DNA of 51,396 nt from Candidatus Bipolaricaulota bacterium (GTDB taxonomy: Bacteria; Bipolaricaulota; Bipolaricaulia; RBG-16-55-9; DRXL01). The stretch covers positions 1 to 51,396 of the forward strand of contig JANXAU010000031.1 of assembly GCA_025061735.1 (NCBI GenBank), given 5' to 3'. A program made the translations under genes and the position numbers. Below are positions 10,110 to 18,380 of this stretch, piece by piece (positions within the stretch are counted from its first letter, which is position 1; every line of letters begins with the position of its first letter). The notes beneath the pieces are model-generated. The model was not told the DNA's origin and searched no databases. It saw only the letters and a list, made by a program, of their open reading frames with translations.

Positions 10110-11408
10110 ATGTTTAGCGCGTTAACCGAGAAGCTCAATTCTGTTTTGACGCAGTTGCGCCGGCGCGGTGCCCTCACCGAGAGAGACCTAGACGAGGGCC
10201 TACGCCAGGTCCGGCTCGTGCTTTTAGAAGCCGACGTACACTACAAAGTCGTCAAGAAGTTCATAGACGACGTCAAGCAAAAAGCCCTCGGCGCGCAGAT
10301 CCTAGAGAGCCTCACCCCGGGGCAGCAGATCGTCAAGATCGTTCGAGACGAGTTGGTGCAGATTCTTGGAGGCACTCGCGCGGATCTCCATCTGACCCAA
10401 TGGCCCGCGGTGATTCTGTTAGTAGGGCTTCAAGGCTCCGGCAAGACGACGATGGCGGGCAAGCTCGCCAAGTATCTGGCGGAGAGAGAGCAAAAGAGGG
10501 TCTTATTGGCGGCGGCCGACTTGCAGCGTCCCGCGGCGATAGAGCAGCTACGACAGTTGGGAGCCAAGTTGGGCTATCCCGTCTATGCCCAAGGGCGCAC
10601 GCCCCTGGAAGTCGCCGAGGGAGCGCTCCAGGAGGCGCGCAAGAGCTCGTTTGACGTGTTGGTCGTCGACACCGCTGGGCGGCTCCACATCGACGAGGAG
10701 CTGATGTCTGAACTCCAAGAGATGAAGCAGAGGCTGCAGCCCGCTGAGACCCTCTTGGTGGTCGATGCCATGACCGGCCAAGAGGCCGTGACCATCGCGC
10801 AGACGTTCGATCAGCGATTGAAGCTCACTGGGATCATTCTGACCAAGCTCGACGGAGATGCGCGCGGCGGTGCGGCCCTCTCGATGGTCACGATCACGGG
10901 GAGGCCGATTAAGTTTGTCGGCGTGGGGGAGAAGCTTGAAGATCTAGAAGTCTTCCATCCGGATCGCATGGCCGAGCGCATCTTGGGGATGGGAGATATT
11001 CTCTCGCTGATCGAGGAGGCCGAAGCGCGCGTAGACGCAAAGAAGGCCGAAGAGTTCATCAAGAAGATTCAGAGAGAGAGCTTCACGCTGGAAGACTTTC
11101 GCGAGCAGATTCAGCAGCTGCGTCGCATGGGGCCGATCACGAAGCTCTTAGAGAAGATCCCTGGGATGCAAAAAATCGAAGTAGACGAGCGCGCGCTGGT
11201 GCGCGTCGAAGCGATTATCAACTCGATGACGCCCGAGGAGCGTCGTCGGCCCGAGATCTTGGATGCGAAGCGCAAGAGGCGCATCGCGTTGGGCAGCGGC
11301 ACCCACGTCAGCGAAGTCAATAAGCTCTTGAAGCGCTTCGACGAGGCCAAGAAGATGATGAAGCAGCTCAAGGGCAAGCGATTCCCGCAGATCCCGTTTG
11401 GGCGTTGA
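10110..11408 (+). CDS. ffh: Signal recognition particle protein Ffh
   Basis: A 432-residue protein, the GTPase of the signal recognition particle, which binds 4.5S RNA and emerging signal peptides for membrane targeting. Seen: N domain (1-90), G domain with GLQGSGKTTMAGKLAKYL, DTAGRLHIDEEL, TKLDGDARGG and GVGEKLEDLEVFHPDR, then a methionine-containing M domain with MGPITKLLEKIPGM and the RNA-binding GSGTHVSEVNKLLKRF. I chose the ATG at 10110 because it begins the conserved N domain (MFSALTEKLNSVL) and follows the promoter; the longer reading frame upstream runs antisense-like through apbE. No 4.5S RNA gene is recognisable in this window. Confidence 0.96.
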   Translation: MFSALTEKLNSVLTQLRRRGALTERDLDEGLRQVRLVLLEADVHYKVVKKFIDDVKQKALGAQILESLTPGQQIVKIVRDELVQILGGTRADLHLTQWPAVILLVGLQGSGKTTMAGKLAKYLAEREQKRVLLAAADLQRPAAIEQLRQLGAKLGYPVYAQGRTPLEVAEGALQEARKSSFDVLVVDTAGRLHIDEELMSELQEMKQRLQPAETLLVVDAMTGQEAVTIAQTFDQRLKLTGIILTKLDGDARGGAALSMVTITGRPIKFVGVGEKLEDLEVFHPDRMAERILGMGDILSLIEEAEARVDAKKAEEFIKKIQRESFTLEDFREQIQQLRRMGPITKLLEKIPGMQKIEVDERALVRVEAIINSMTPEERRRPEILDAKRKRRIALGSGTHVSEVNKLLKRFDEAKKMMKQLKGKRFPQIPFGR

Positions 11409-11438
11409 TATCTATAAATTCAGAAGGAAGGAGAAGCT

Positions 11439-11714
11439 ATGGCTGTGAAGATCCGGCTGAAGCGCATGGGGAAGCGAGGGCAACCGTCGTACCGGGTGAT
11501 CGTGATGGACGAGCGCAGCCCGCGCGACGGGCGCGTCGTGGCCGAGCTGGGCTGGTACAATCCCCTGCGGGGAGAGTACGAGATCGACACCGCGAGCGCG
11601 CTGGGATGGCTGGAGAAGGGCGCTCAACCGAGCGAAGCGGCCCGACGGCTCCTTTCGCGCCGGGGCGTCCTCGCCGAGTTCCACAAGATCCAGAGCCAAA
11701 GATCTAAGACGTGA
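11439..11714 (+). CDS. rpsP: 30S ribosomal protein S16
   Basis: A 91-residue basic protein with the S16 N-terminus VKIRLKRMGKRGQPSYRVIV and the block ELGWYNPLRGEYEID; the length is at the upper end for the family. The start is supported by AAGGAAGGAG about 8 nt upstream. It overlaps the next gene by 4 nt (GTGA). Confidence 0.97.
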   Translation: MAVKIRLKRMGKRGQPSYRVIVMDERSPRDGRVVAELGWYNPLRGEYEIDTASALGWLEKGAQPSEAARRLLSRRGVLAEFHKIQSQRSKT

Positions 11715-12031
11715 GTCAGGTCTTTCGCGCGCTGCAATTTCTGATCGCGCGTCTGGTAGATCGTCCCGATCAGATCCAGATCGAGCGGGTCGAGACGCCC
11801 AAGGTGGATCTGTTCACGCTCAGCGTGCCCAAAGAAGAGATGGGGAGGTTGGTGGGGCGCAACGGGCGCACCGCCGAAGCGATCCGCGATCTTCTGGGGG
11901 CGATAGGGGCCATCGCCGGAAAAGAGGTCATCTTGGACGTGATCGAGGCGCGCGCCCCGCGGCAACCGCGCGAGCGCCGGCGACGCGGTCGGGGGCGCTC
12001 CCGCGCCCGTCCGCGCTCCCCCAGTCCGTAA
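11711..12031 (+). CDS. khpA: KH-domain RNA-binding protein KhpA
   Basis: A 106-residue protein with a GTG start inside the end of rpsP. The single KH domain (about 35-80) carries the loop LVGRNGRTAEAIRDLL, equivalent to the usual GKQGR loop. The last 25 residues are an arginine-rich tail (RERRRRGRGRSRARPR) that most KhpA proteins lack and that may add RNA affinity. KhpA (YlqC) normally sits between rpsP and rimM; here the next gene is trmD directly. Confidence 0.9.
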   Translation: MSQVFRALQFLIARLVDRPDQIQIERVETPKVDLFTLSVPKEEMGRLVGRNGRTAEAIRDLLGAIGAIAGKEVILDVIEARAPRQPRERRRRGRGRSRARPRSPSP

Positions 12032-12037
12032 CGGCCT

Positions 12038-12721
12038 ATGCGCATTGATATCGTCACGATCTTTCCCCAGATGCTCGAAGGCTTTTTCAGTCTAGGGGTG
12101 ATCGGCCAGGCGCGTCAAGACGGGATCGTGCAGATCCATCTGCACGACCTGCGGGCGTTTACGACCGACAAGCACCGCCAAGTAGACGACCGTCCCTATG
12201 GGGGCGGGCCGGGGATGGTCCTCAAGCCCGAGCCGTTCTTTCGCGCCGTGAGACATATCAAGAGCCAACTGGCGGTCGAGCCGAGGGTGATCTTGCTCTC
12301 GGCTCAAGGGAGGCTCTTCACACAGAAGATGGCTCGCGAGCTGGCCCAAGCCCCCGCGCTGATATTGCTCTGTGGGCGCTACGAGGGCGTGGACGAAAGA
12401 GTGCTACACATCTGTACGGATGAGATCTCGATTGGCGACTACGTGCTCAGCGGGGGCGAAGTTGCTGCGGCTGTAGTGGCCGAGGCGGTGGCGCGGCTGG
12501 TGCCGGGGGTCGTAGGCCGACAAGAGTCGTTAGAGCAAGACTCGTTTTCGGAGGAGGGGCTGCTGGGACCGCCGCAGTACACGCGCCCGCCGGAATTTGA
12601 GGGCTTGAAAGTCCCCGAGGTGCTCCTGACGGGGGATCATCGGCGGATTGAGGAGTTTCGGCGGCGAGCGGCATTGGAGAAGACGCTCAAGAATAGACCG
12701 GACTTGCTCCAAAAAAGATGA
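12038..12721 (+). CDS. trmD: tRNA (guanine(37)-N1)-methyltransferase TrmD
   Basis: A 227-residue SPOUT-fold enzyme that methylates G37 of tRNAs with SAM, guarding the reading frame. Seen: MRIDIVTIFPQMLEGF at the N-terminus, the DRPYGGGPGMVL loop, and the knotted SAM site LLCGRYEGVDERV with EISIGDYVLSGGE. It follows khpA by 6 nt and precedes a second methyltransferase gene by 12 nt. Confidence 0.97.
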   Translation: MRIDIVTIFPQMLEGFFSLGVIGQARQDGIVQIHLHDLRAFTTDKHRQVDDRPYGGGPGMVLKPEPFFRAVRHIKSQLAVEPRVILLSAQGRLFTQKMARELAQAPALILLCGRYEGVDERVLHICTDEISIGDYVLSGGEVAAAVVAEAVARLVPGVVGRQESLEQDSFSEEGLLGPPQYTRPPEFEGLKVPEVLLTGDHRRIEEFRRRAALEKTLKNRPDLLQKR

Positions 12722-12733
12722 AGGCAGCGAGCT

Positions 12734-13300
12734 ATGGGCAATCTCTACATTGGGCTGCTGCACTATCCTTGTCGCGACCGGCACGACAAGATCATCACGA
12801 CGATGCTCACTCCTCTTGATATTACAGATATTGCGCGCAGCGCGTGCACGTTTGGAGTGACGCGCTTTGACGTGATCACGCCGCTGGAGAGCCAGCAGCA
12901 GATCGCCCGTAAGCTGTTAGACTATTGGATGACCGCGCGCGTGGATTTGGCCTTTCGTCGACCGGCCTTGCAACTCGTGCGCGTAGTTGATAGACTAGAA
13001 GCCAGTTTGTCTGGCGTGTTGCGCGAAGAGGGCCTCGCCCCGGTGGTGATCGGCACCGACGCGCGCGAGCTGGCGCTGCCGCGCATCAGCTACCGGCGCC
13101 TGCGTCAGAGGCTCGACGAGGAGCCTACCCCCGTCTACCTGCTCTTTGGGACCGGCTGGGGAGTGGCTCTCGAAGTTCTGGAGCGCGTGGACTATCTGTT
13201 ACCGCCGGTCTGGGGCCCGACGGAGTATAATCACTTATCGGTGCGCGCGGCCGTGGCGATTATCTTGGATCGGCTGCGCGGGCGAAGGGAGGACGTATGA
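12734..13300 (+). CDS. RNA methyltransferase, TM1570-like (RNA_Me_trans family)
   Basis: A 188-residue SPOUT-type protein resembling the product that follows trmD in Thermotoga (TM1570). Seen: an N-terminal [15 protein letters not shown], the [14 protein letters not shown] segment, and the C-terminal SAM-knot signature [16 protein letters not shown] with [20 protein letters not shown]. The RNA target of the family is not known to me; a rRNA or tRNA 2'-O or base methylation is likely. It overlaps rplS by 4 nt, so it is made with ribosomal proteins. Confidence 0.85.
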   Translation: MGNLYIGLLHYPCRDRHDKIITTMLTPLDITDIARSACTFGVTRFDVITPLESQQQIARKLLDYWMTARVDLAFRRPALQLVRVVDRLEASLSGVLREEGLAPVVIGTDARELALPRISYRRLRQRLDEEPTPVYLLFGTGWGVALEVLERVDYLLPPVWGPTEYNHLSVRAAVAIILDRLRGRREDV

Positions 13301-13632
13301 AGGAGATTCGCGAGCTAGAGAAGCAATTCTTCAAGACAGATCTGCCGGATTTTCGCGCCGGCGATACGATCCGCGTCCACGAGCGCGTGTTGGAGGGCGG
13401 GGACGGCAAGGAGCGGATTCAGATCTTCGAGGGAATTGTGATATCCAGGCGCGGTAGCGGCACCTCGGAGACGTTTACCGTGCGCAAGATCTCCTCGGGA
13501 ATTGGTGTCGAGAAGATCTTTCCTGTGCACTCGCCGCGGATAGCGAAGATCGAGCTGGTGGAGCGGGGGCGCGCGCGCCGTGCCAAACTGCACTATCTGC
13601 GCCGGCAGGCAATTAAAGCGGCCAATCTCTAG
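13297..13632 (+). CDS. rplS: 50S ribosomal protein L19
   Basis: A 111-residue basic protein with the L19 signatures [25 protein letters not shown] and the [14 protein letters not shown] block before the arginine-rich end [10 protein letters not shown]. The start ATG overlaps the upstream methyltransferase stop, and the next gene lepB follows after 3 nt. Confidence 0.97.
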   Translation: MKEIRELEKQFFKTDLPDFRAGDTIRVHERVLEGGDGKERIQIFEGIVISRRGSGTSETFTVRKISSGIGVEKIFPVHSPRIAKIELVERGRARRAKLHYLRRQAIKAANL

Positions 13633-13635
13633 CGA

Positions 13636-14373
13636 ATGCCTGAAGAGCTCAAGCCGATCGAGTCATTCGACCCTCCTCCCCCGGCGTCGGCACCGGGGGA
13701 GGGGGCTGAAGTTAGCGAGGGGCACTCCAAGCCCTGGTTGGCGCGTGCGCTGCAGCGCCTGGGAATCGAGACGTCCCCCTTTGCAGATTGGGTGCTCGAC
13801 TGGGTGCAAGTCATCGCGATCGCGGGGGTCTTAGCGCTCTTGACGATGAACTTCGTCGTGGTGCGGATGCGCGTCCCCACCGGCTCGATGGAGCCGACGA
13901 TCGTCGCGGGCAGCTCGTTCTTTGTGGACAAGATCAGCTTTTACTTTCGCAAGCCTCAAGCGGGCGATATCATCGTCTTTTGGCATAACGAGGGCACCGA
14001 TGAGGCCCCGCGCTGGGTGCGCTATGTCAAAAGGCTGATTGCCACTGGGGGGCAGACAGTCCAGATCAAAGATTGCTATGTCTATGTCAACGGCGTCCCC
14101 ATGACCGACGATGCGTTCAATCATCCGGGACATCCCCATCCCGAAAGACAGTGCTATTACAATTCTGGGAAGATGAACGACCCCAATGAGATTTTGGTCG
14201 TTCCGCCGGGGCACTATTTTGTCTTGGGGGATAACAGCCGCAACAGTTTGGATGGGCGTTTTTGGGAGTTCCCGTTTGTCTGTGAAGACAAATTTATTGG
14301 GGAGCCGTTCTTGAAGGTCTGGCCCCCCGATCAGATCGGCTTTATGAACGGGTACTTCGGGAACCCTCGCTAA
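13636..14373 (+). CDS. lepB: Signal peptidase I
   Basis: A 245-residue type I signal peptidase. A proline-rich cytoplasmic N-terminus (1-45) is followed by one membrane helix (about 56-77) and the catalytic domain. The serine is in VPTGSMEPTI, the general-base lysine in RYVKRLIATGG, and the box E region reads VLGDNSRNSLDGRFW. It releases exported proteins, such as the M23 peptidase at 35295, outside the membrane. Its place after rplS is the usual one in Thermotoga-like gene orders. Confidence 0.95.
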   Translation: MPEELKPIESFDPPPPASAPGEGAEVSEGHSKPWLARALQRLGIETSPFADWVLDWVQVIAIAGVLALLTMNFVVVRMRVPTGSMEPTIVAGSSFFVDKISFYFRKPQAGDIIVFWHNEGTDEAPRWVRYVKRLIATGGQTVQIKDCYVYVNGVPMTDDAFNHPGHPHPERQCYYNSGKMNDPNEILVVPPGHYFVLGDNSRNSLDGRFWEFPFVCEDKFIGEPFLKVWPPDQIGFMNGYFGNPR

Positions 14374-14393
14374 GCCGTCAGCGACAAGAGAGT

Positions 14394-14422
14394 TTGCAAG
14401 ATCGTCCTCAATTGAGTATGAA
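14394..14422 (+). promoter_or_regulatory. Probable promoter of the TPR gene, near-leaderless
   Basis: TTGCAA (14394-14399), a 17-nt spacer and TATGAA (14417-14422), with 9 nt left before the GTG start at 14432. There is no good Shine-Dalgarno sequence. Confidence 0.55.
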
Positions 14423-14431
14423 TGAAAAGCT

Positions 14432-15328
14432 GTGACCAAGATTAAAAAGTTCTATGGGCCGATGGCGCTTGTGCTCCTGGTGCTGTTGACCAGCGGCAGC
14501 CTGTGGGCCATCCAAAATCATCGCAACGCTGCGGATAGGGAAAAACCAAATCAATCTGTCGTTTTGCAGCCCCCTCCCAAGCCACAACCATCCCCTAGAA
14601 GCGAGACGGGTTTGCCCGTAGTGCCTGTCGTCGCTACCGTCGAGCAGCTTCGTGCGCTCTACGCTCAAGCTCAAGAGCAGCTCTACAACTCGCCGTCGAG
14701 CAGCGCGTACACAAGAGCGCTGGAGCTGCTCTGGCGAGTCCGTGATCTGGTAGATCAGGCAGAGCTTTCGGAGGTCGAGCATTTGTATTGGCTCGGTCGG
14801 ATCGAATTCGATCTGGGCAGTTGGTATCAAGGGGCCGTTTACGGAGAAGGCCCGGAGGCGCAGCGTGCGTTGCCCTACTATGAGAGGGCTTATCAGCTCG
14901 CTCAGGAGTTGGTACAGCGTGCTCCAGAGTTTTCTGAGGGGCATCGGCTTTTGGGGGAGTCGCTGATGCGGGTGATCAGCTTGAAGGGTTGGTTTCACGC
15001 GCTCGTTCACGCTAGAACGGCCAAAGAAGCGCTGGAGCGCGCGTTGGTGCTTGACCCTCAGAACGCTGAAGCCCATCTTGCGTTGGGGGTCTATTATCTC
15101 TACGCGCCGGCGCTCTTTGGGGGAGATCTCCACAGAGCGTTGAGCGAGTTCGCGCAAAGCGAAGCGTTGACATCGAACGAGACAGTACGCTTTCTCTCCC
15201 ATCGCTGGAGCGGGGTGGCGTATGCCAAGATGGGAAAGACTGCTGAAGCGCGCGAAGCGTTTCAGAAAGCGTTGGCGATCTACCCCAACAGTGCATGGGA
15301 TCGAAATGAGCTGAATAAACTACGATAG
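14432..15328 (+). CDS. Secreted or membrane-anchored tetratricopeptide-repeat protein
   Basis: A 298-residue protein starting with GTG. Residues about 8-27 are a signal peptide or anchor (ALVLLVLLTSGSLWAI), followed by a proline-rich linker to about 63. The rest is helical with TPR-like repeats, best seen in RALVLDPQNAEAHLALGVYYLY and at the C-terminus MGKTAEAREAFQKALAIYP. A motif YYLYAPALFGGDLHRAL is shared with a widespread group of uncharacterised periplasmic TPR proteins. The function is unknown. The M20 peptidase gene follows after 9 nt. Confidence 0.75.
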   Translation: MTKIKKFYGPMALVLLVLLTSGSLWAIQNHRNAADREKPNQSVVLQPPPKPQPSPRSETGLPVVPVVATVEQLRALYAQAQEQLYNSPSSSAYTRALELLWRVRDLVDQAELSEVEHLYWLGRIEFDLGSWYQGAVYGEGPEAQRALPYYERAYQLAQELVQRAPEFSEGHRLLGESLMRVISLKGWFHALVHARTAKEALERALVLDPQNAEAHLALGVYYLYAPALFGGDLHRALSEFAQSEALTSNETVRFLSHRWSGVAYAKMGKTAEAREAFQKALAIYPNSAWDRNELNKLR

Positions 15329-15337
15329 GAGGCTTTT

Positions 15338-16693
15338 ATGGAGAGAGTCTTTCGCTACATTGACGACCATCGCGACGAGTTTGTTGAGCGTCTCCGGACG
15401 CTCTTGCGCCAGCCCAGCGTCGCGGCGCAGAATCTGGGCATGGAGCCGTGCGCCAAGCTCGTCCAGCAGATGCTCGACGGCGTCGGCTTCAAGACCCAAC
15501 TTTTCTCTACCGACGGCTTCCCCGTCGTCTACGGCGAACTGGAGGGCGAAAGCGAAAAGACTCTAATGTTCTACGATCACTACGACGTGCAGCCCCCAGA
15601 GCCGTTGGAGCTATGGGAGTCCGACCCGTGGGACCCGCAGATTCGCGATGGAAAACTCTACGCGCGCGGGGCTTCAGACAACAAAGGCGATCTGACAGCC
15701 CGACTCTGCGCTCTAGAAGCCTATCAGAAAGTCATGGGCAAGCTGCCCATCACGATAAAATTCGTGATCGAAGGGGAAGAGGAGATCGGCAGCCCGCATC
15801 TGGGGCAGTTCGTCCAAGAGCACAAGAATCTCTTGAAAGCCGACGGCTGCATCTGGGAGTTCGGACACAAAGACTTAAAAGATATCCCCCAAATCTATCT
15901 GGGATTGAAGGGGATCTGTTATGTCGAACTACGGGCTAAGGGCGCAGCGAGCGATCAGCACTCGTCGTGGGGGACGATCGTGCCCAACCCGGCGTGGCGC
16001 TTGGTCTGGGCGCTGAGCACGCTGAAAGACGAAGACGAGAAGATCCATATCAAGGGCTTCACGCGCCGCGTGCGCAAGCCCAGCAAGGCCGAACTCCAAG
16101 CCGTGCAGCGGCTCGACTTCGACGAGGCCGGCTGGCGCGAGAAGTTCGGCATCCGTCATTATCTGTTGAAGCTGCGGGGCAACAAGCTCAAATATAAACA
16201 CTACTTTGAGCCGACGTGCACGATCTGCGGGATCTGGAGCGGCTACACCGGGCCGGGACCCAAAACCGTCCTCCCTGCCGAAGCACGAGCGAAGATTGAC
16301 TTTCGCCTAGTCCCCGATCAGGACCCGGATGAGATCGTGAAACTGCTAAGAAGACATCTAAAGAAGCACGGCTTTGACGACATCGAAGTGATCGGGATGC
16401 ACGGGACCTATCCGGCGCGCACGCCGATGGACGACCCGTTGGTGGGGATTGTCCAGCGCACCGCCGAGAGCATCTACGGAGTTAGGCCCGGCGTGCATCC
16501 GACCTCGGCCGCCAGCGGCCCGATGTACGTGCTCTGCCAGCAGTTGGGTATCCCTGCGGTCTCGACGGGCATCGGCTACGCGCACTCCAATACCCATGCC
16601 CCCAACGAGAACATTCGTATTGGGGACTTCCTTCAAGGGATCAAGCACATCGCGAGTATCGTGCACGAGTTTGGGGTCACTGCCACGGGATGA
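15338..16693 (+). CDS. M20 family metallopeptidase (dipeptidase-like)
   Basis: A 451-residue enzyme of the M20/M25/M40 group, which hydrolyses dipeptides or N-acyl amino acids with two zinc ions. Seen: first metal motif MFYDHYDVQP (histidine and flanking aspartate), bridging-aspartate motif YARGASDNKGDL, catalytic EGEEEIGSPHL, and the last histidine in THAPNENI. A dimerisation lid lies in between (about 190-320). The start is backed by TAGGAGG 7 nt upstream. The 3' end overlaps the oppositely transcribed ferredoxin-cytochrome gene by 17 nt. The substrate cannot be told from the sequence. Confidence 0.92.
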   Translation: MERVFRYIDDHRDEFVERLRTLLRQPSVAAQNLGMEPCAKLVQQMLDGVGFKTQLFSTDGFPVVYGELEGESEKTLMFYDHYDVQPPEPLELWESDPWDPQIRDGKLYARGASDNKGDLTARLCALEAYQKVMGKLPITIKFVIEGEEEIGSPHLGQFVQEHKNLLKADGCIWEFGHKDLKDIPQIYLGLKGICYVELRAKGAASDQHSSWGTIVPNPAWRLVWALSTLKDEDEKIHIKGFTRRVRKPSKAELQAVQRLDFDEAGWREKFGIRHYLLKLRGNKLKYKHYFEPTCTICGIWSGYTGPGPKTVLPAEARAKIDFRLVPDQDPDEIVKLLRRHLKKHGFDDIEVIGMHGTYPARTPMDDPLVGIVQRTAESIYGVRPGVHPTSAASGPMYVLCQQLGIPAVSTGIGYAHSNTHAPNENIRIGDFLQGIKHIASIVHEFGVTATG

Positions 16694-17729
16694 CCCACTC
16701 CCACTGCGGCCCGCGGAAGTACTGACCAATGATAATCAAGATGATCGCCGCGAGCATCAGCGATGTGAAGAGCAGGGTAGTGACGGGGCGGTCGCGCAGG
16801 CGTCTCCCGACGGGCTTGCTCTTGTCTTTGCGCCAGAATTCTAGATAAGGCTCAATATACGGAATTGCGATGAGGAAGAGCACGAAGAGAGCTGGTATGA
16901 TCACGCCCCCAATCGCCACGCTGGTAAACGGCCCGACGTTGGGCGAGATCGCCAGCAGCTCTTGAATCCCTACAAAGTACCAAGGAGCTTTTTCGGGGTT
17001 GGGCGTGAACGAGGGCGTCGCTGGCTCTTCTAGAGGTGCATCCCGAAAGACCGAATAGACCCCCAACCCCGCCAAGAGCAGGAAGAAGAGCGTGAACGAG
17101 ACGTAGAGAAAGTACGGGTACATGATGATCTCTTCTTCTTCGGCGGGGAGGCGTTTGGCAAATGCATCTAAGATCTTCTGGACCTGCTCTTCGGTGAGGG
17201 TCTCTTTGGTTGGGACTTCCTGGAGCTTGCGCTCTTTGGCGATATAGTTGAAGATCGCGTAGAGCGCTTCGAAGTCTTTGGGGTCGCCGCCGCCATCGGC
17301 GAGCGCCTCGGCACGATGGCTCAGATCGCGCAGGCGCTTGACCGTGATCGTGTGAGAGGTCGCGAGGCGCTTCAGGGGCACGTGCTCGGCCGCATAGGCC
17401 ATTACGTCGCGAATGATAGCGGGATCAATCTGGATCGCCTCGGCGACTTCGTAGCCTGGAACCTCGACTTCGATATCTTGCGTGACGTTGATCTGGCAGC
17501 TTAAGCGCCAGCCCTGAGCGATCTGCTCTTCTCCCAGAACATCCAGCTCGTTCTGGTTAGGGTCTCCAGCGCCCTTGCGCACCCGCACCGCGCAGGTCGA
17601 GCACTGCCCTTGGCCGTTGCACGTCGCGGGCAGCTGATCGTCGTAGCGCGTATCTTGAAGCAGCTTGAGCAGGTTCGTCCCAGCTTTGACGTCGAATTCC
17701 CTCTGGCCTAGGATGACGACTTTTGGCAT
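16677..17729 (-). CDS. [2Fe-2S] ferredoxin fused to cytochrome b subunit IV-like domain
   Basis: A 350-residue fusion and the last gene of the operon. Residues 1-95 are a plant-type ferredoxin with cysteines 37, 43, 46 and 78 (C-x5-C-x2-C...C). Residues about 100-195 are a charged helical linker. Residues about 203-228, 271-292 and 316-337 are three membrane helices matching subunit IV (the C-terminal half of cytochrome b); the quinol-site loop reads NPEKAPWYFVGIQELL, with APWY in place of the classical PEWY. In subunit IV the N-terminus faces the cytoplasm, so the ferredoxin should sit at the inner side, near heme bH and the Qi site of the cytochrome b encoded at 23045. I know of no standard annotated protein with this fusion. 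Inferred role: passing electrons between the Rnf-like module and the quinone pool. Confidence 0.88.
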   Translation of the reverse strand: MPKVVILGQREFDVKAGTNLLKLLQDTRYDDQLPATCNGQGQCSTCAVRVRKGAGDPNQNELDVLGEEQIAQGWRLSCQINVTQDIEVEVPGYEVAEAIQIDPAIIRDVMAYAAEHVPLKRLATSHTITVKRLRDLSHRAEALADGGGDPKDFEALYAIFNYIAKERKLQEVPTKETLTEEQVQKILDAFAKRLPAEEEEIIMYPYFLYVSFTLFFLLLAGLGVYSVFRDAPLEEPATPSFTPNPEKAPWYFVGIQELLAISPNVGPFTSVAIGGVIIPALFVLFLIAIPYIEPYLEFWRKDKSKPVGRRLRDRPVTTLLFTSLMLAAIILIIIGQYFRGPQWEWVIPWQ

Positions 17730-17733
17730 AGAT

Positions 17734-18372
17734 TTAGGCTTTCACACCCGCTTCTTGAGCCGCTTGGCTCAGGCGCTGGCGCACGGGAGCGCCGCCGGGA
17801 TAGCACCCGTCGAGCTTTGCCCTTCCTGAAGCCAACGCTTCGGCGAACTCCTCGCATGTCGGATACCCACACGCATTACAATCGAAGCCGGGCAGGACCG
17901 CTCGCAGCTTCGCCGCTGTGGGTGAGAGCTTCGCTTTGGGTTCCTCTTCGGCTTTGGGAGCGGCCCCGGCGACCTGCGGCCAGCCCATCACCAACGGCTT
18001 GAAGAGTTCGATCTTGAGATCGTTCTTGAGCGTAAGCTGACACGAGAGAATCCAGCCCTCTTTGCGCAGCTTGTCACTGAGGGGGCCGAGCATCGCGGTC
18101 GTGATCTGTTCAGGGGGGAGGCCCTCCAGCACTTTGACTCGACAGGTCGCGCACGTGCCCTTGCCGCCGCATTGCGCAAAGAGATCATAGCCGGCTTTCT
18201 TGAGCGCGGCCATCAAGTTCTGCCCCAACGGCAGCACCAATTCGTTGCCGTCGTTGGTGATCGCGACGCGGGCCTCGCCCTCGACCCGCAAGAGATTATT
18301 AACAATCGCTAAGACGAGCGCGACCGAGAAGGCCATCAAGGCCATCGTGCCGATCGCCACCAGATAGGGCAT
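17734..18372 (-). CDS. RnfB/NqrF hybrid: membrane helix, [2Fe-2S] ferredoxin and RnfB-type [4Fe-4S] domain
   Basis: A 212-residue protein in the rnfB position after rnfA. Residues 4-24 form a membrane helix. Residues 32-125 are a [2Fe-2S] domain like the N-terminus of NqrF, with cysteines 68, 74, 77 and 111 (QCGGKGTCATCRVKV and WILSCQ). After a linker, residues 150-195 are the RnfB FeS domain with C-x2-C-x4-C-x16-C (165, 168, 173, 190; CNACGYPTCEEF and DGCYPGG). The two 4Fe-4S ferredoxin repeats of RnfB and the FAD/NADH domain of NqrF are both absent. It therefore mixes modules of the two sister complexes. It is likely the entry or exit point for electrons from a soluble or membrane-bound ferredoxin partner, possibly the fusion protein encoded next. 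Confidence 0.85.
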   Translation of the reverse strand: MPYLVAIGTMALMAFSVALVLAIVNNLLRVEGEARVAITNDGNELVLPLGQNLMAALKKAGYDLFAQCGGKGTCATCRVKVLEGLPPEQITTAMLGPLSDKLRKEGWILSCQLTLKNDLKIELFKPLVMGWPQVAGAAPKAEEEPKAKLSPTAAKLRAVLPGFDCNACGYPTCEEFAEALASGRAKLDGCYPGGAPVRQRLSQAAQEAGVKA

Positions 18373-18380
18373 AGGCGCTC

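Noticed and set aside
16677-17729. Two adjacent genes (ferredoxin and subunit IV) joined by a sequencing error
   Set aside because: The frame is continuous through a long, plausible helical linker without an internal ribosome-binding site or start cluster, so a real fusion is more likely, though not proven.
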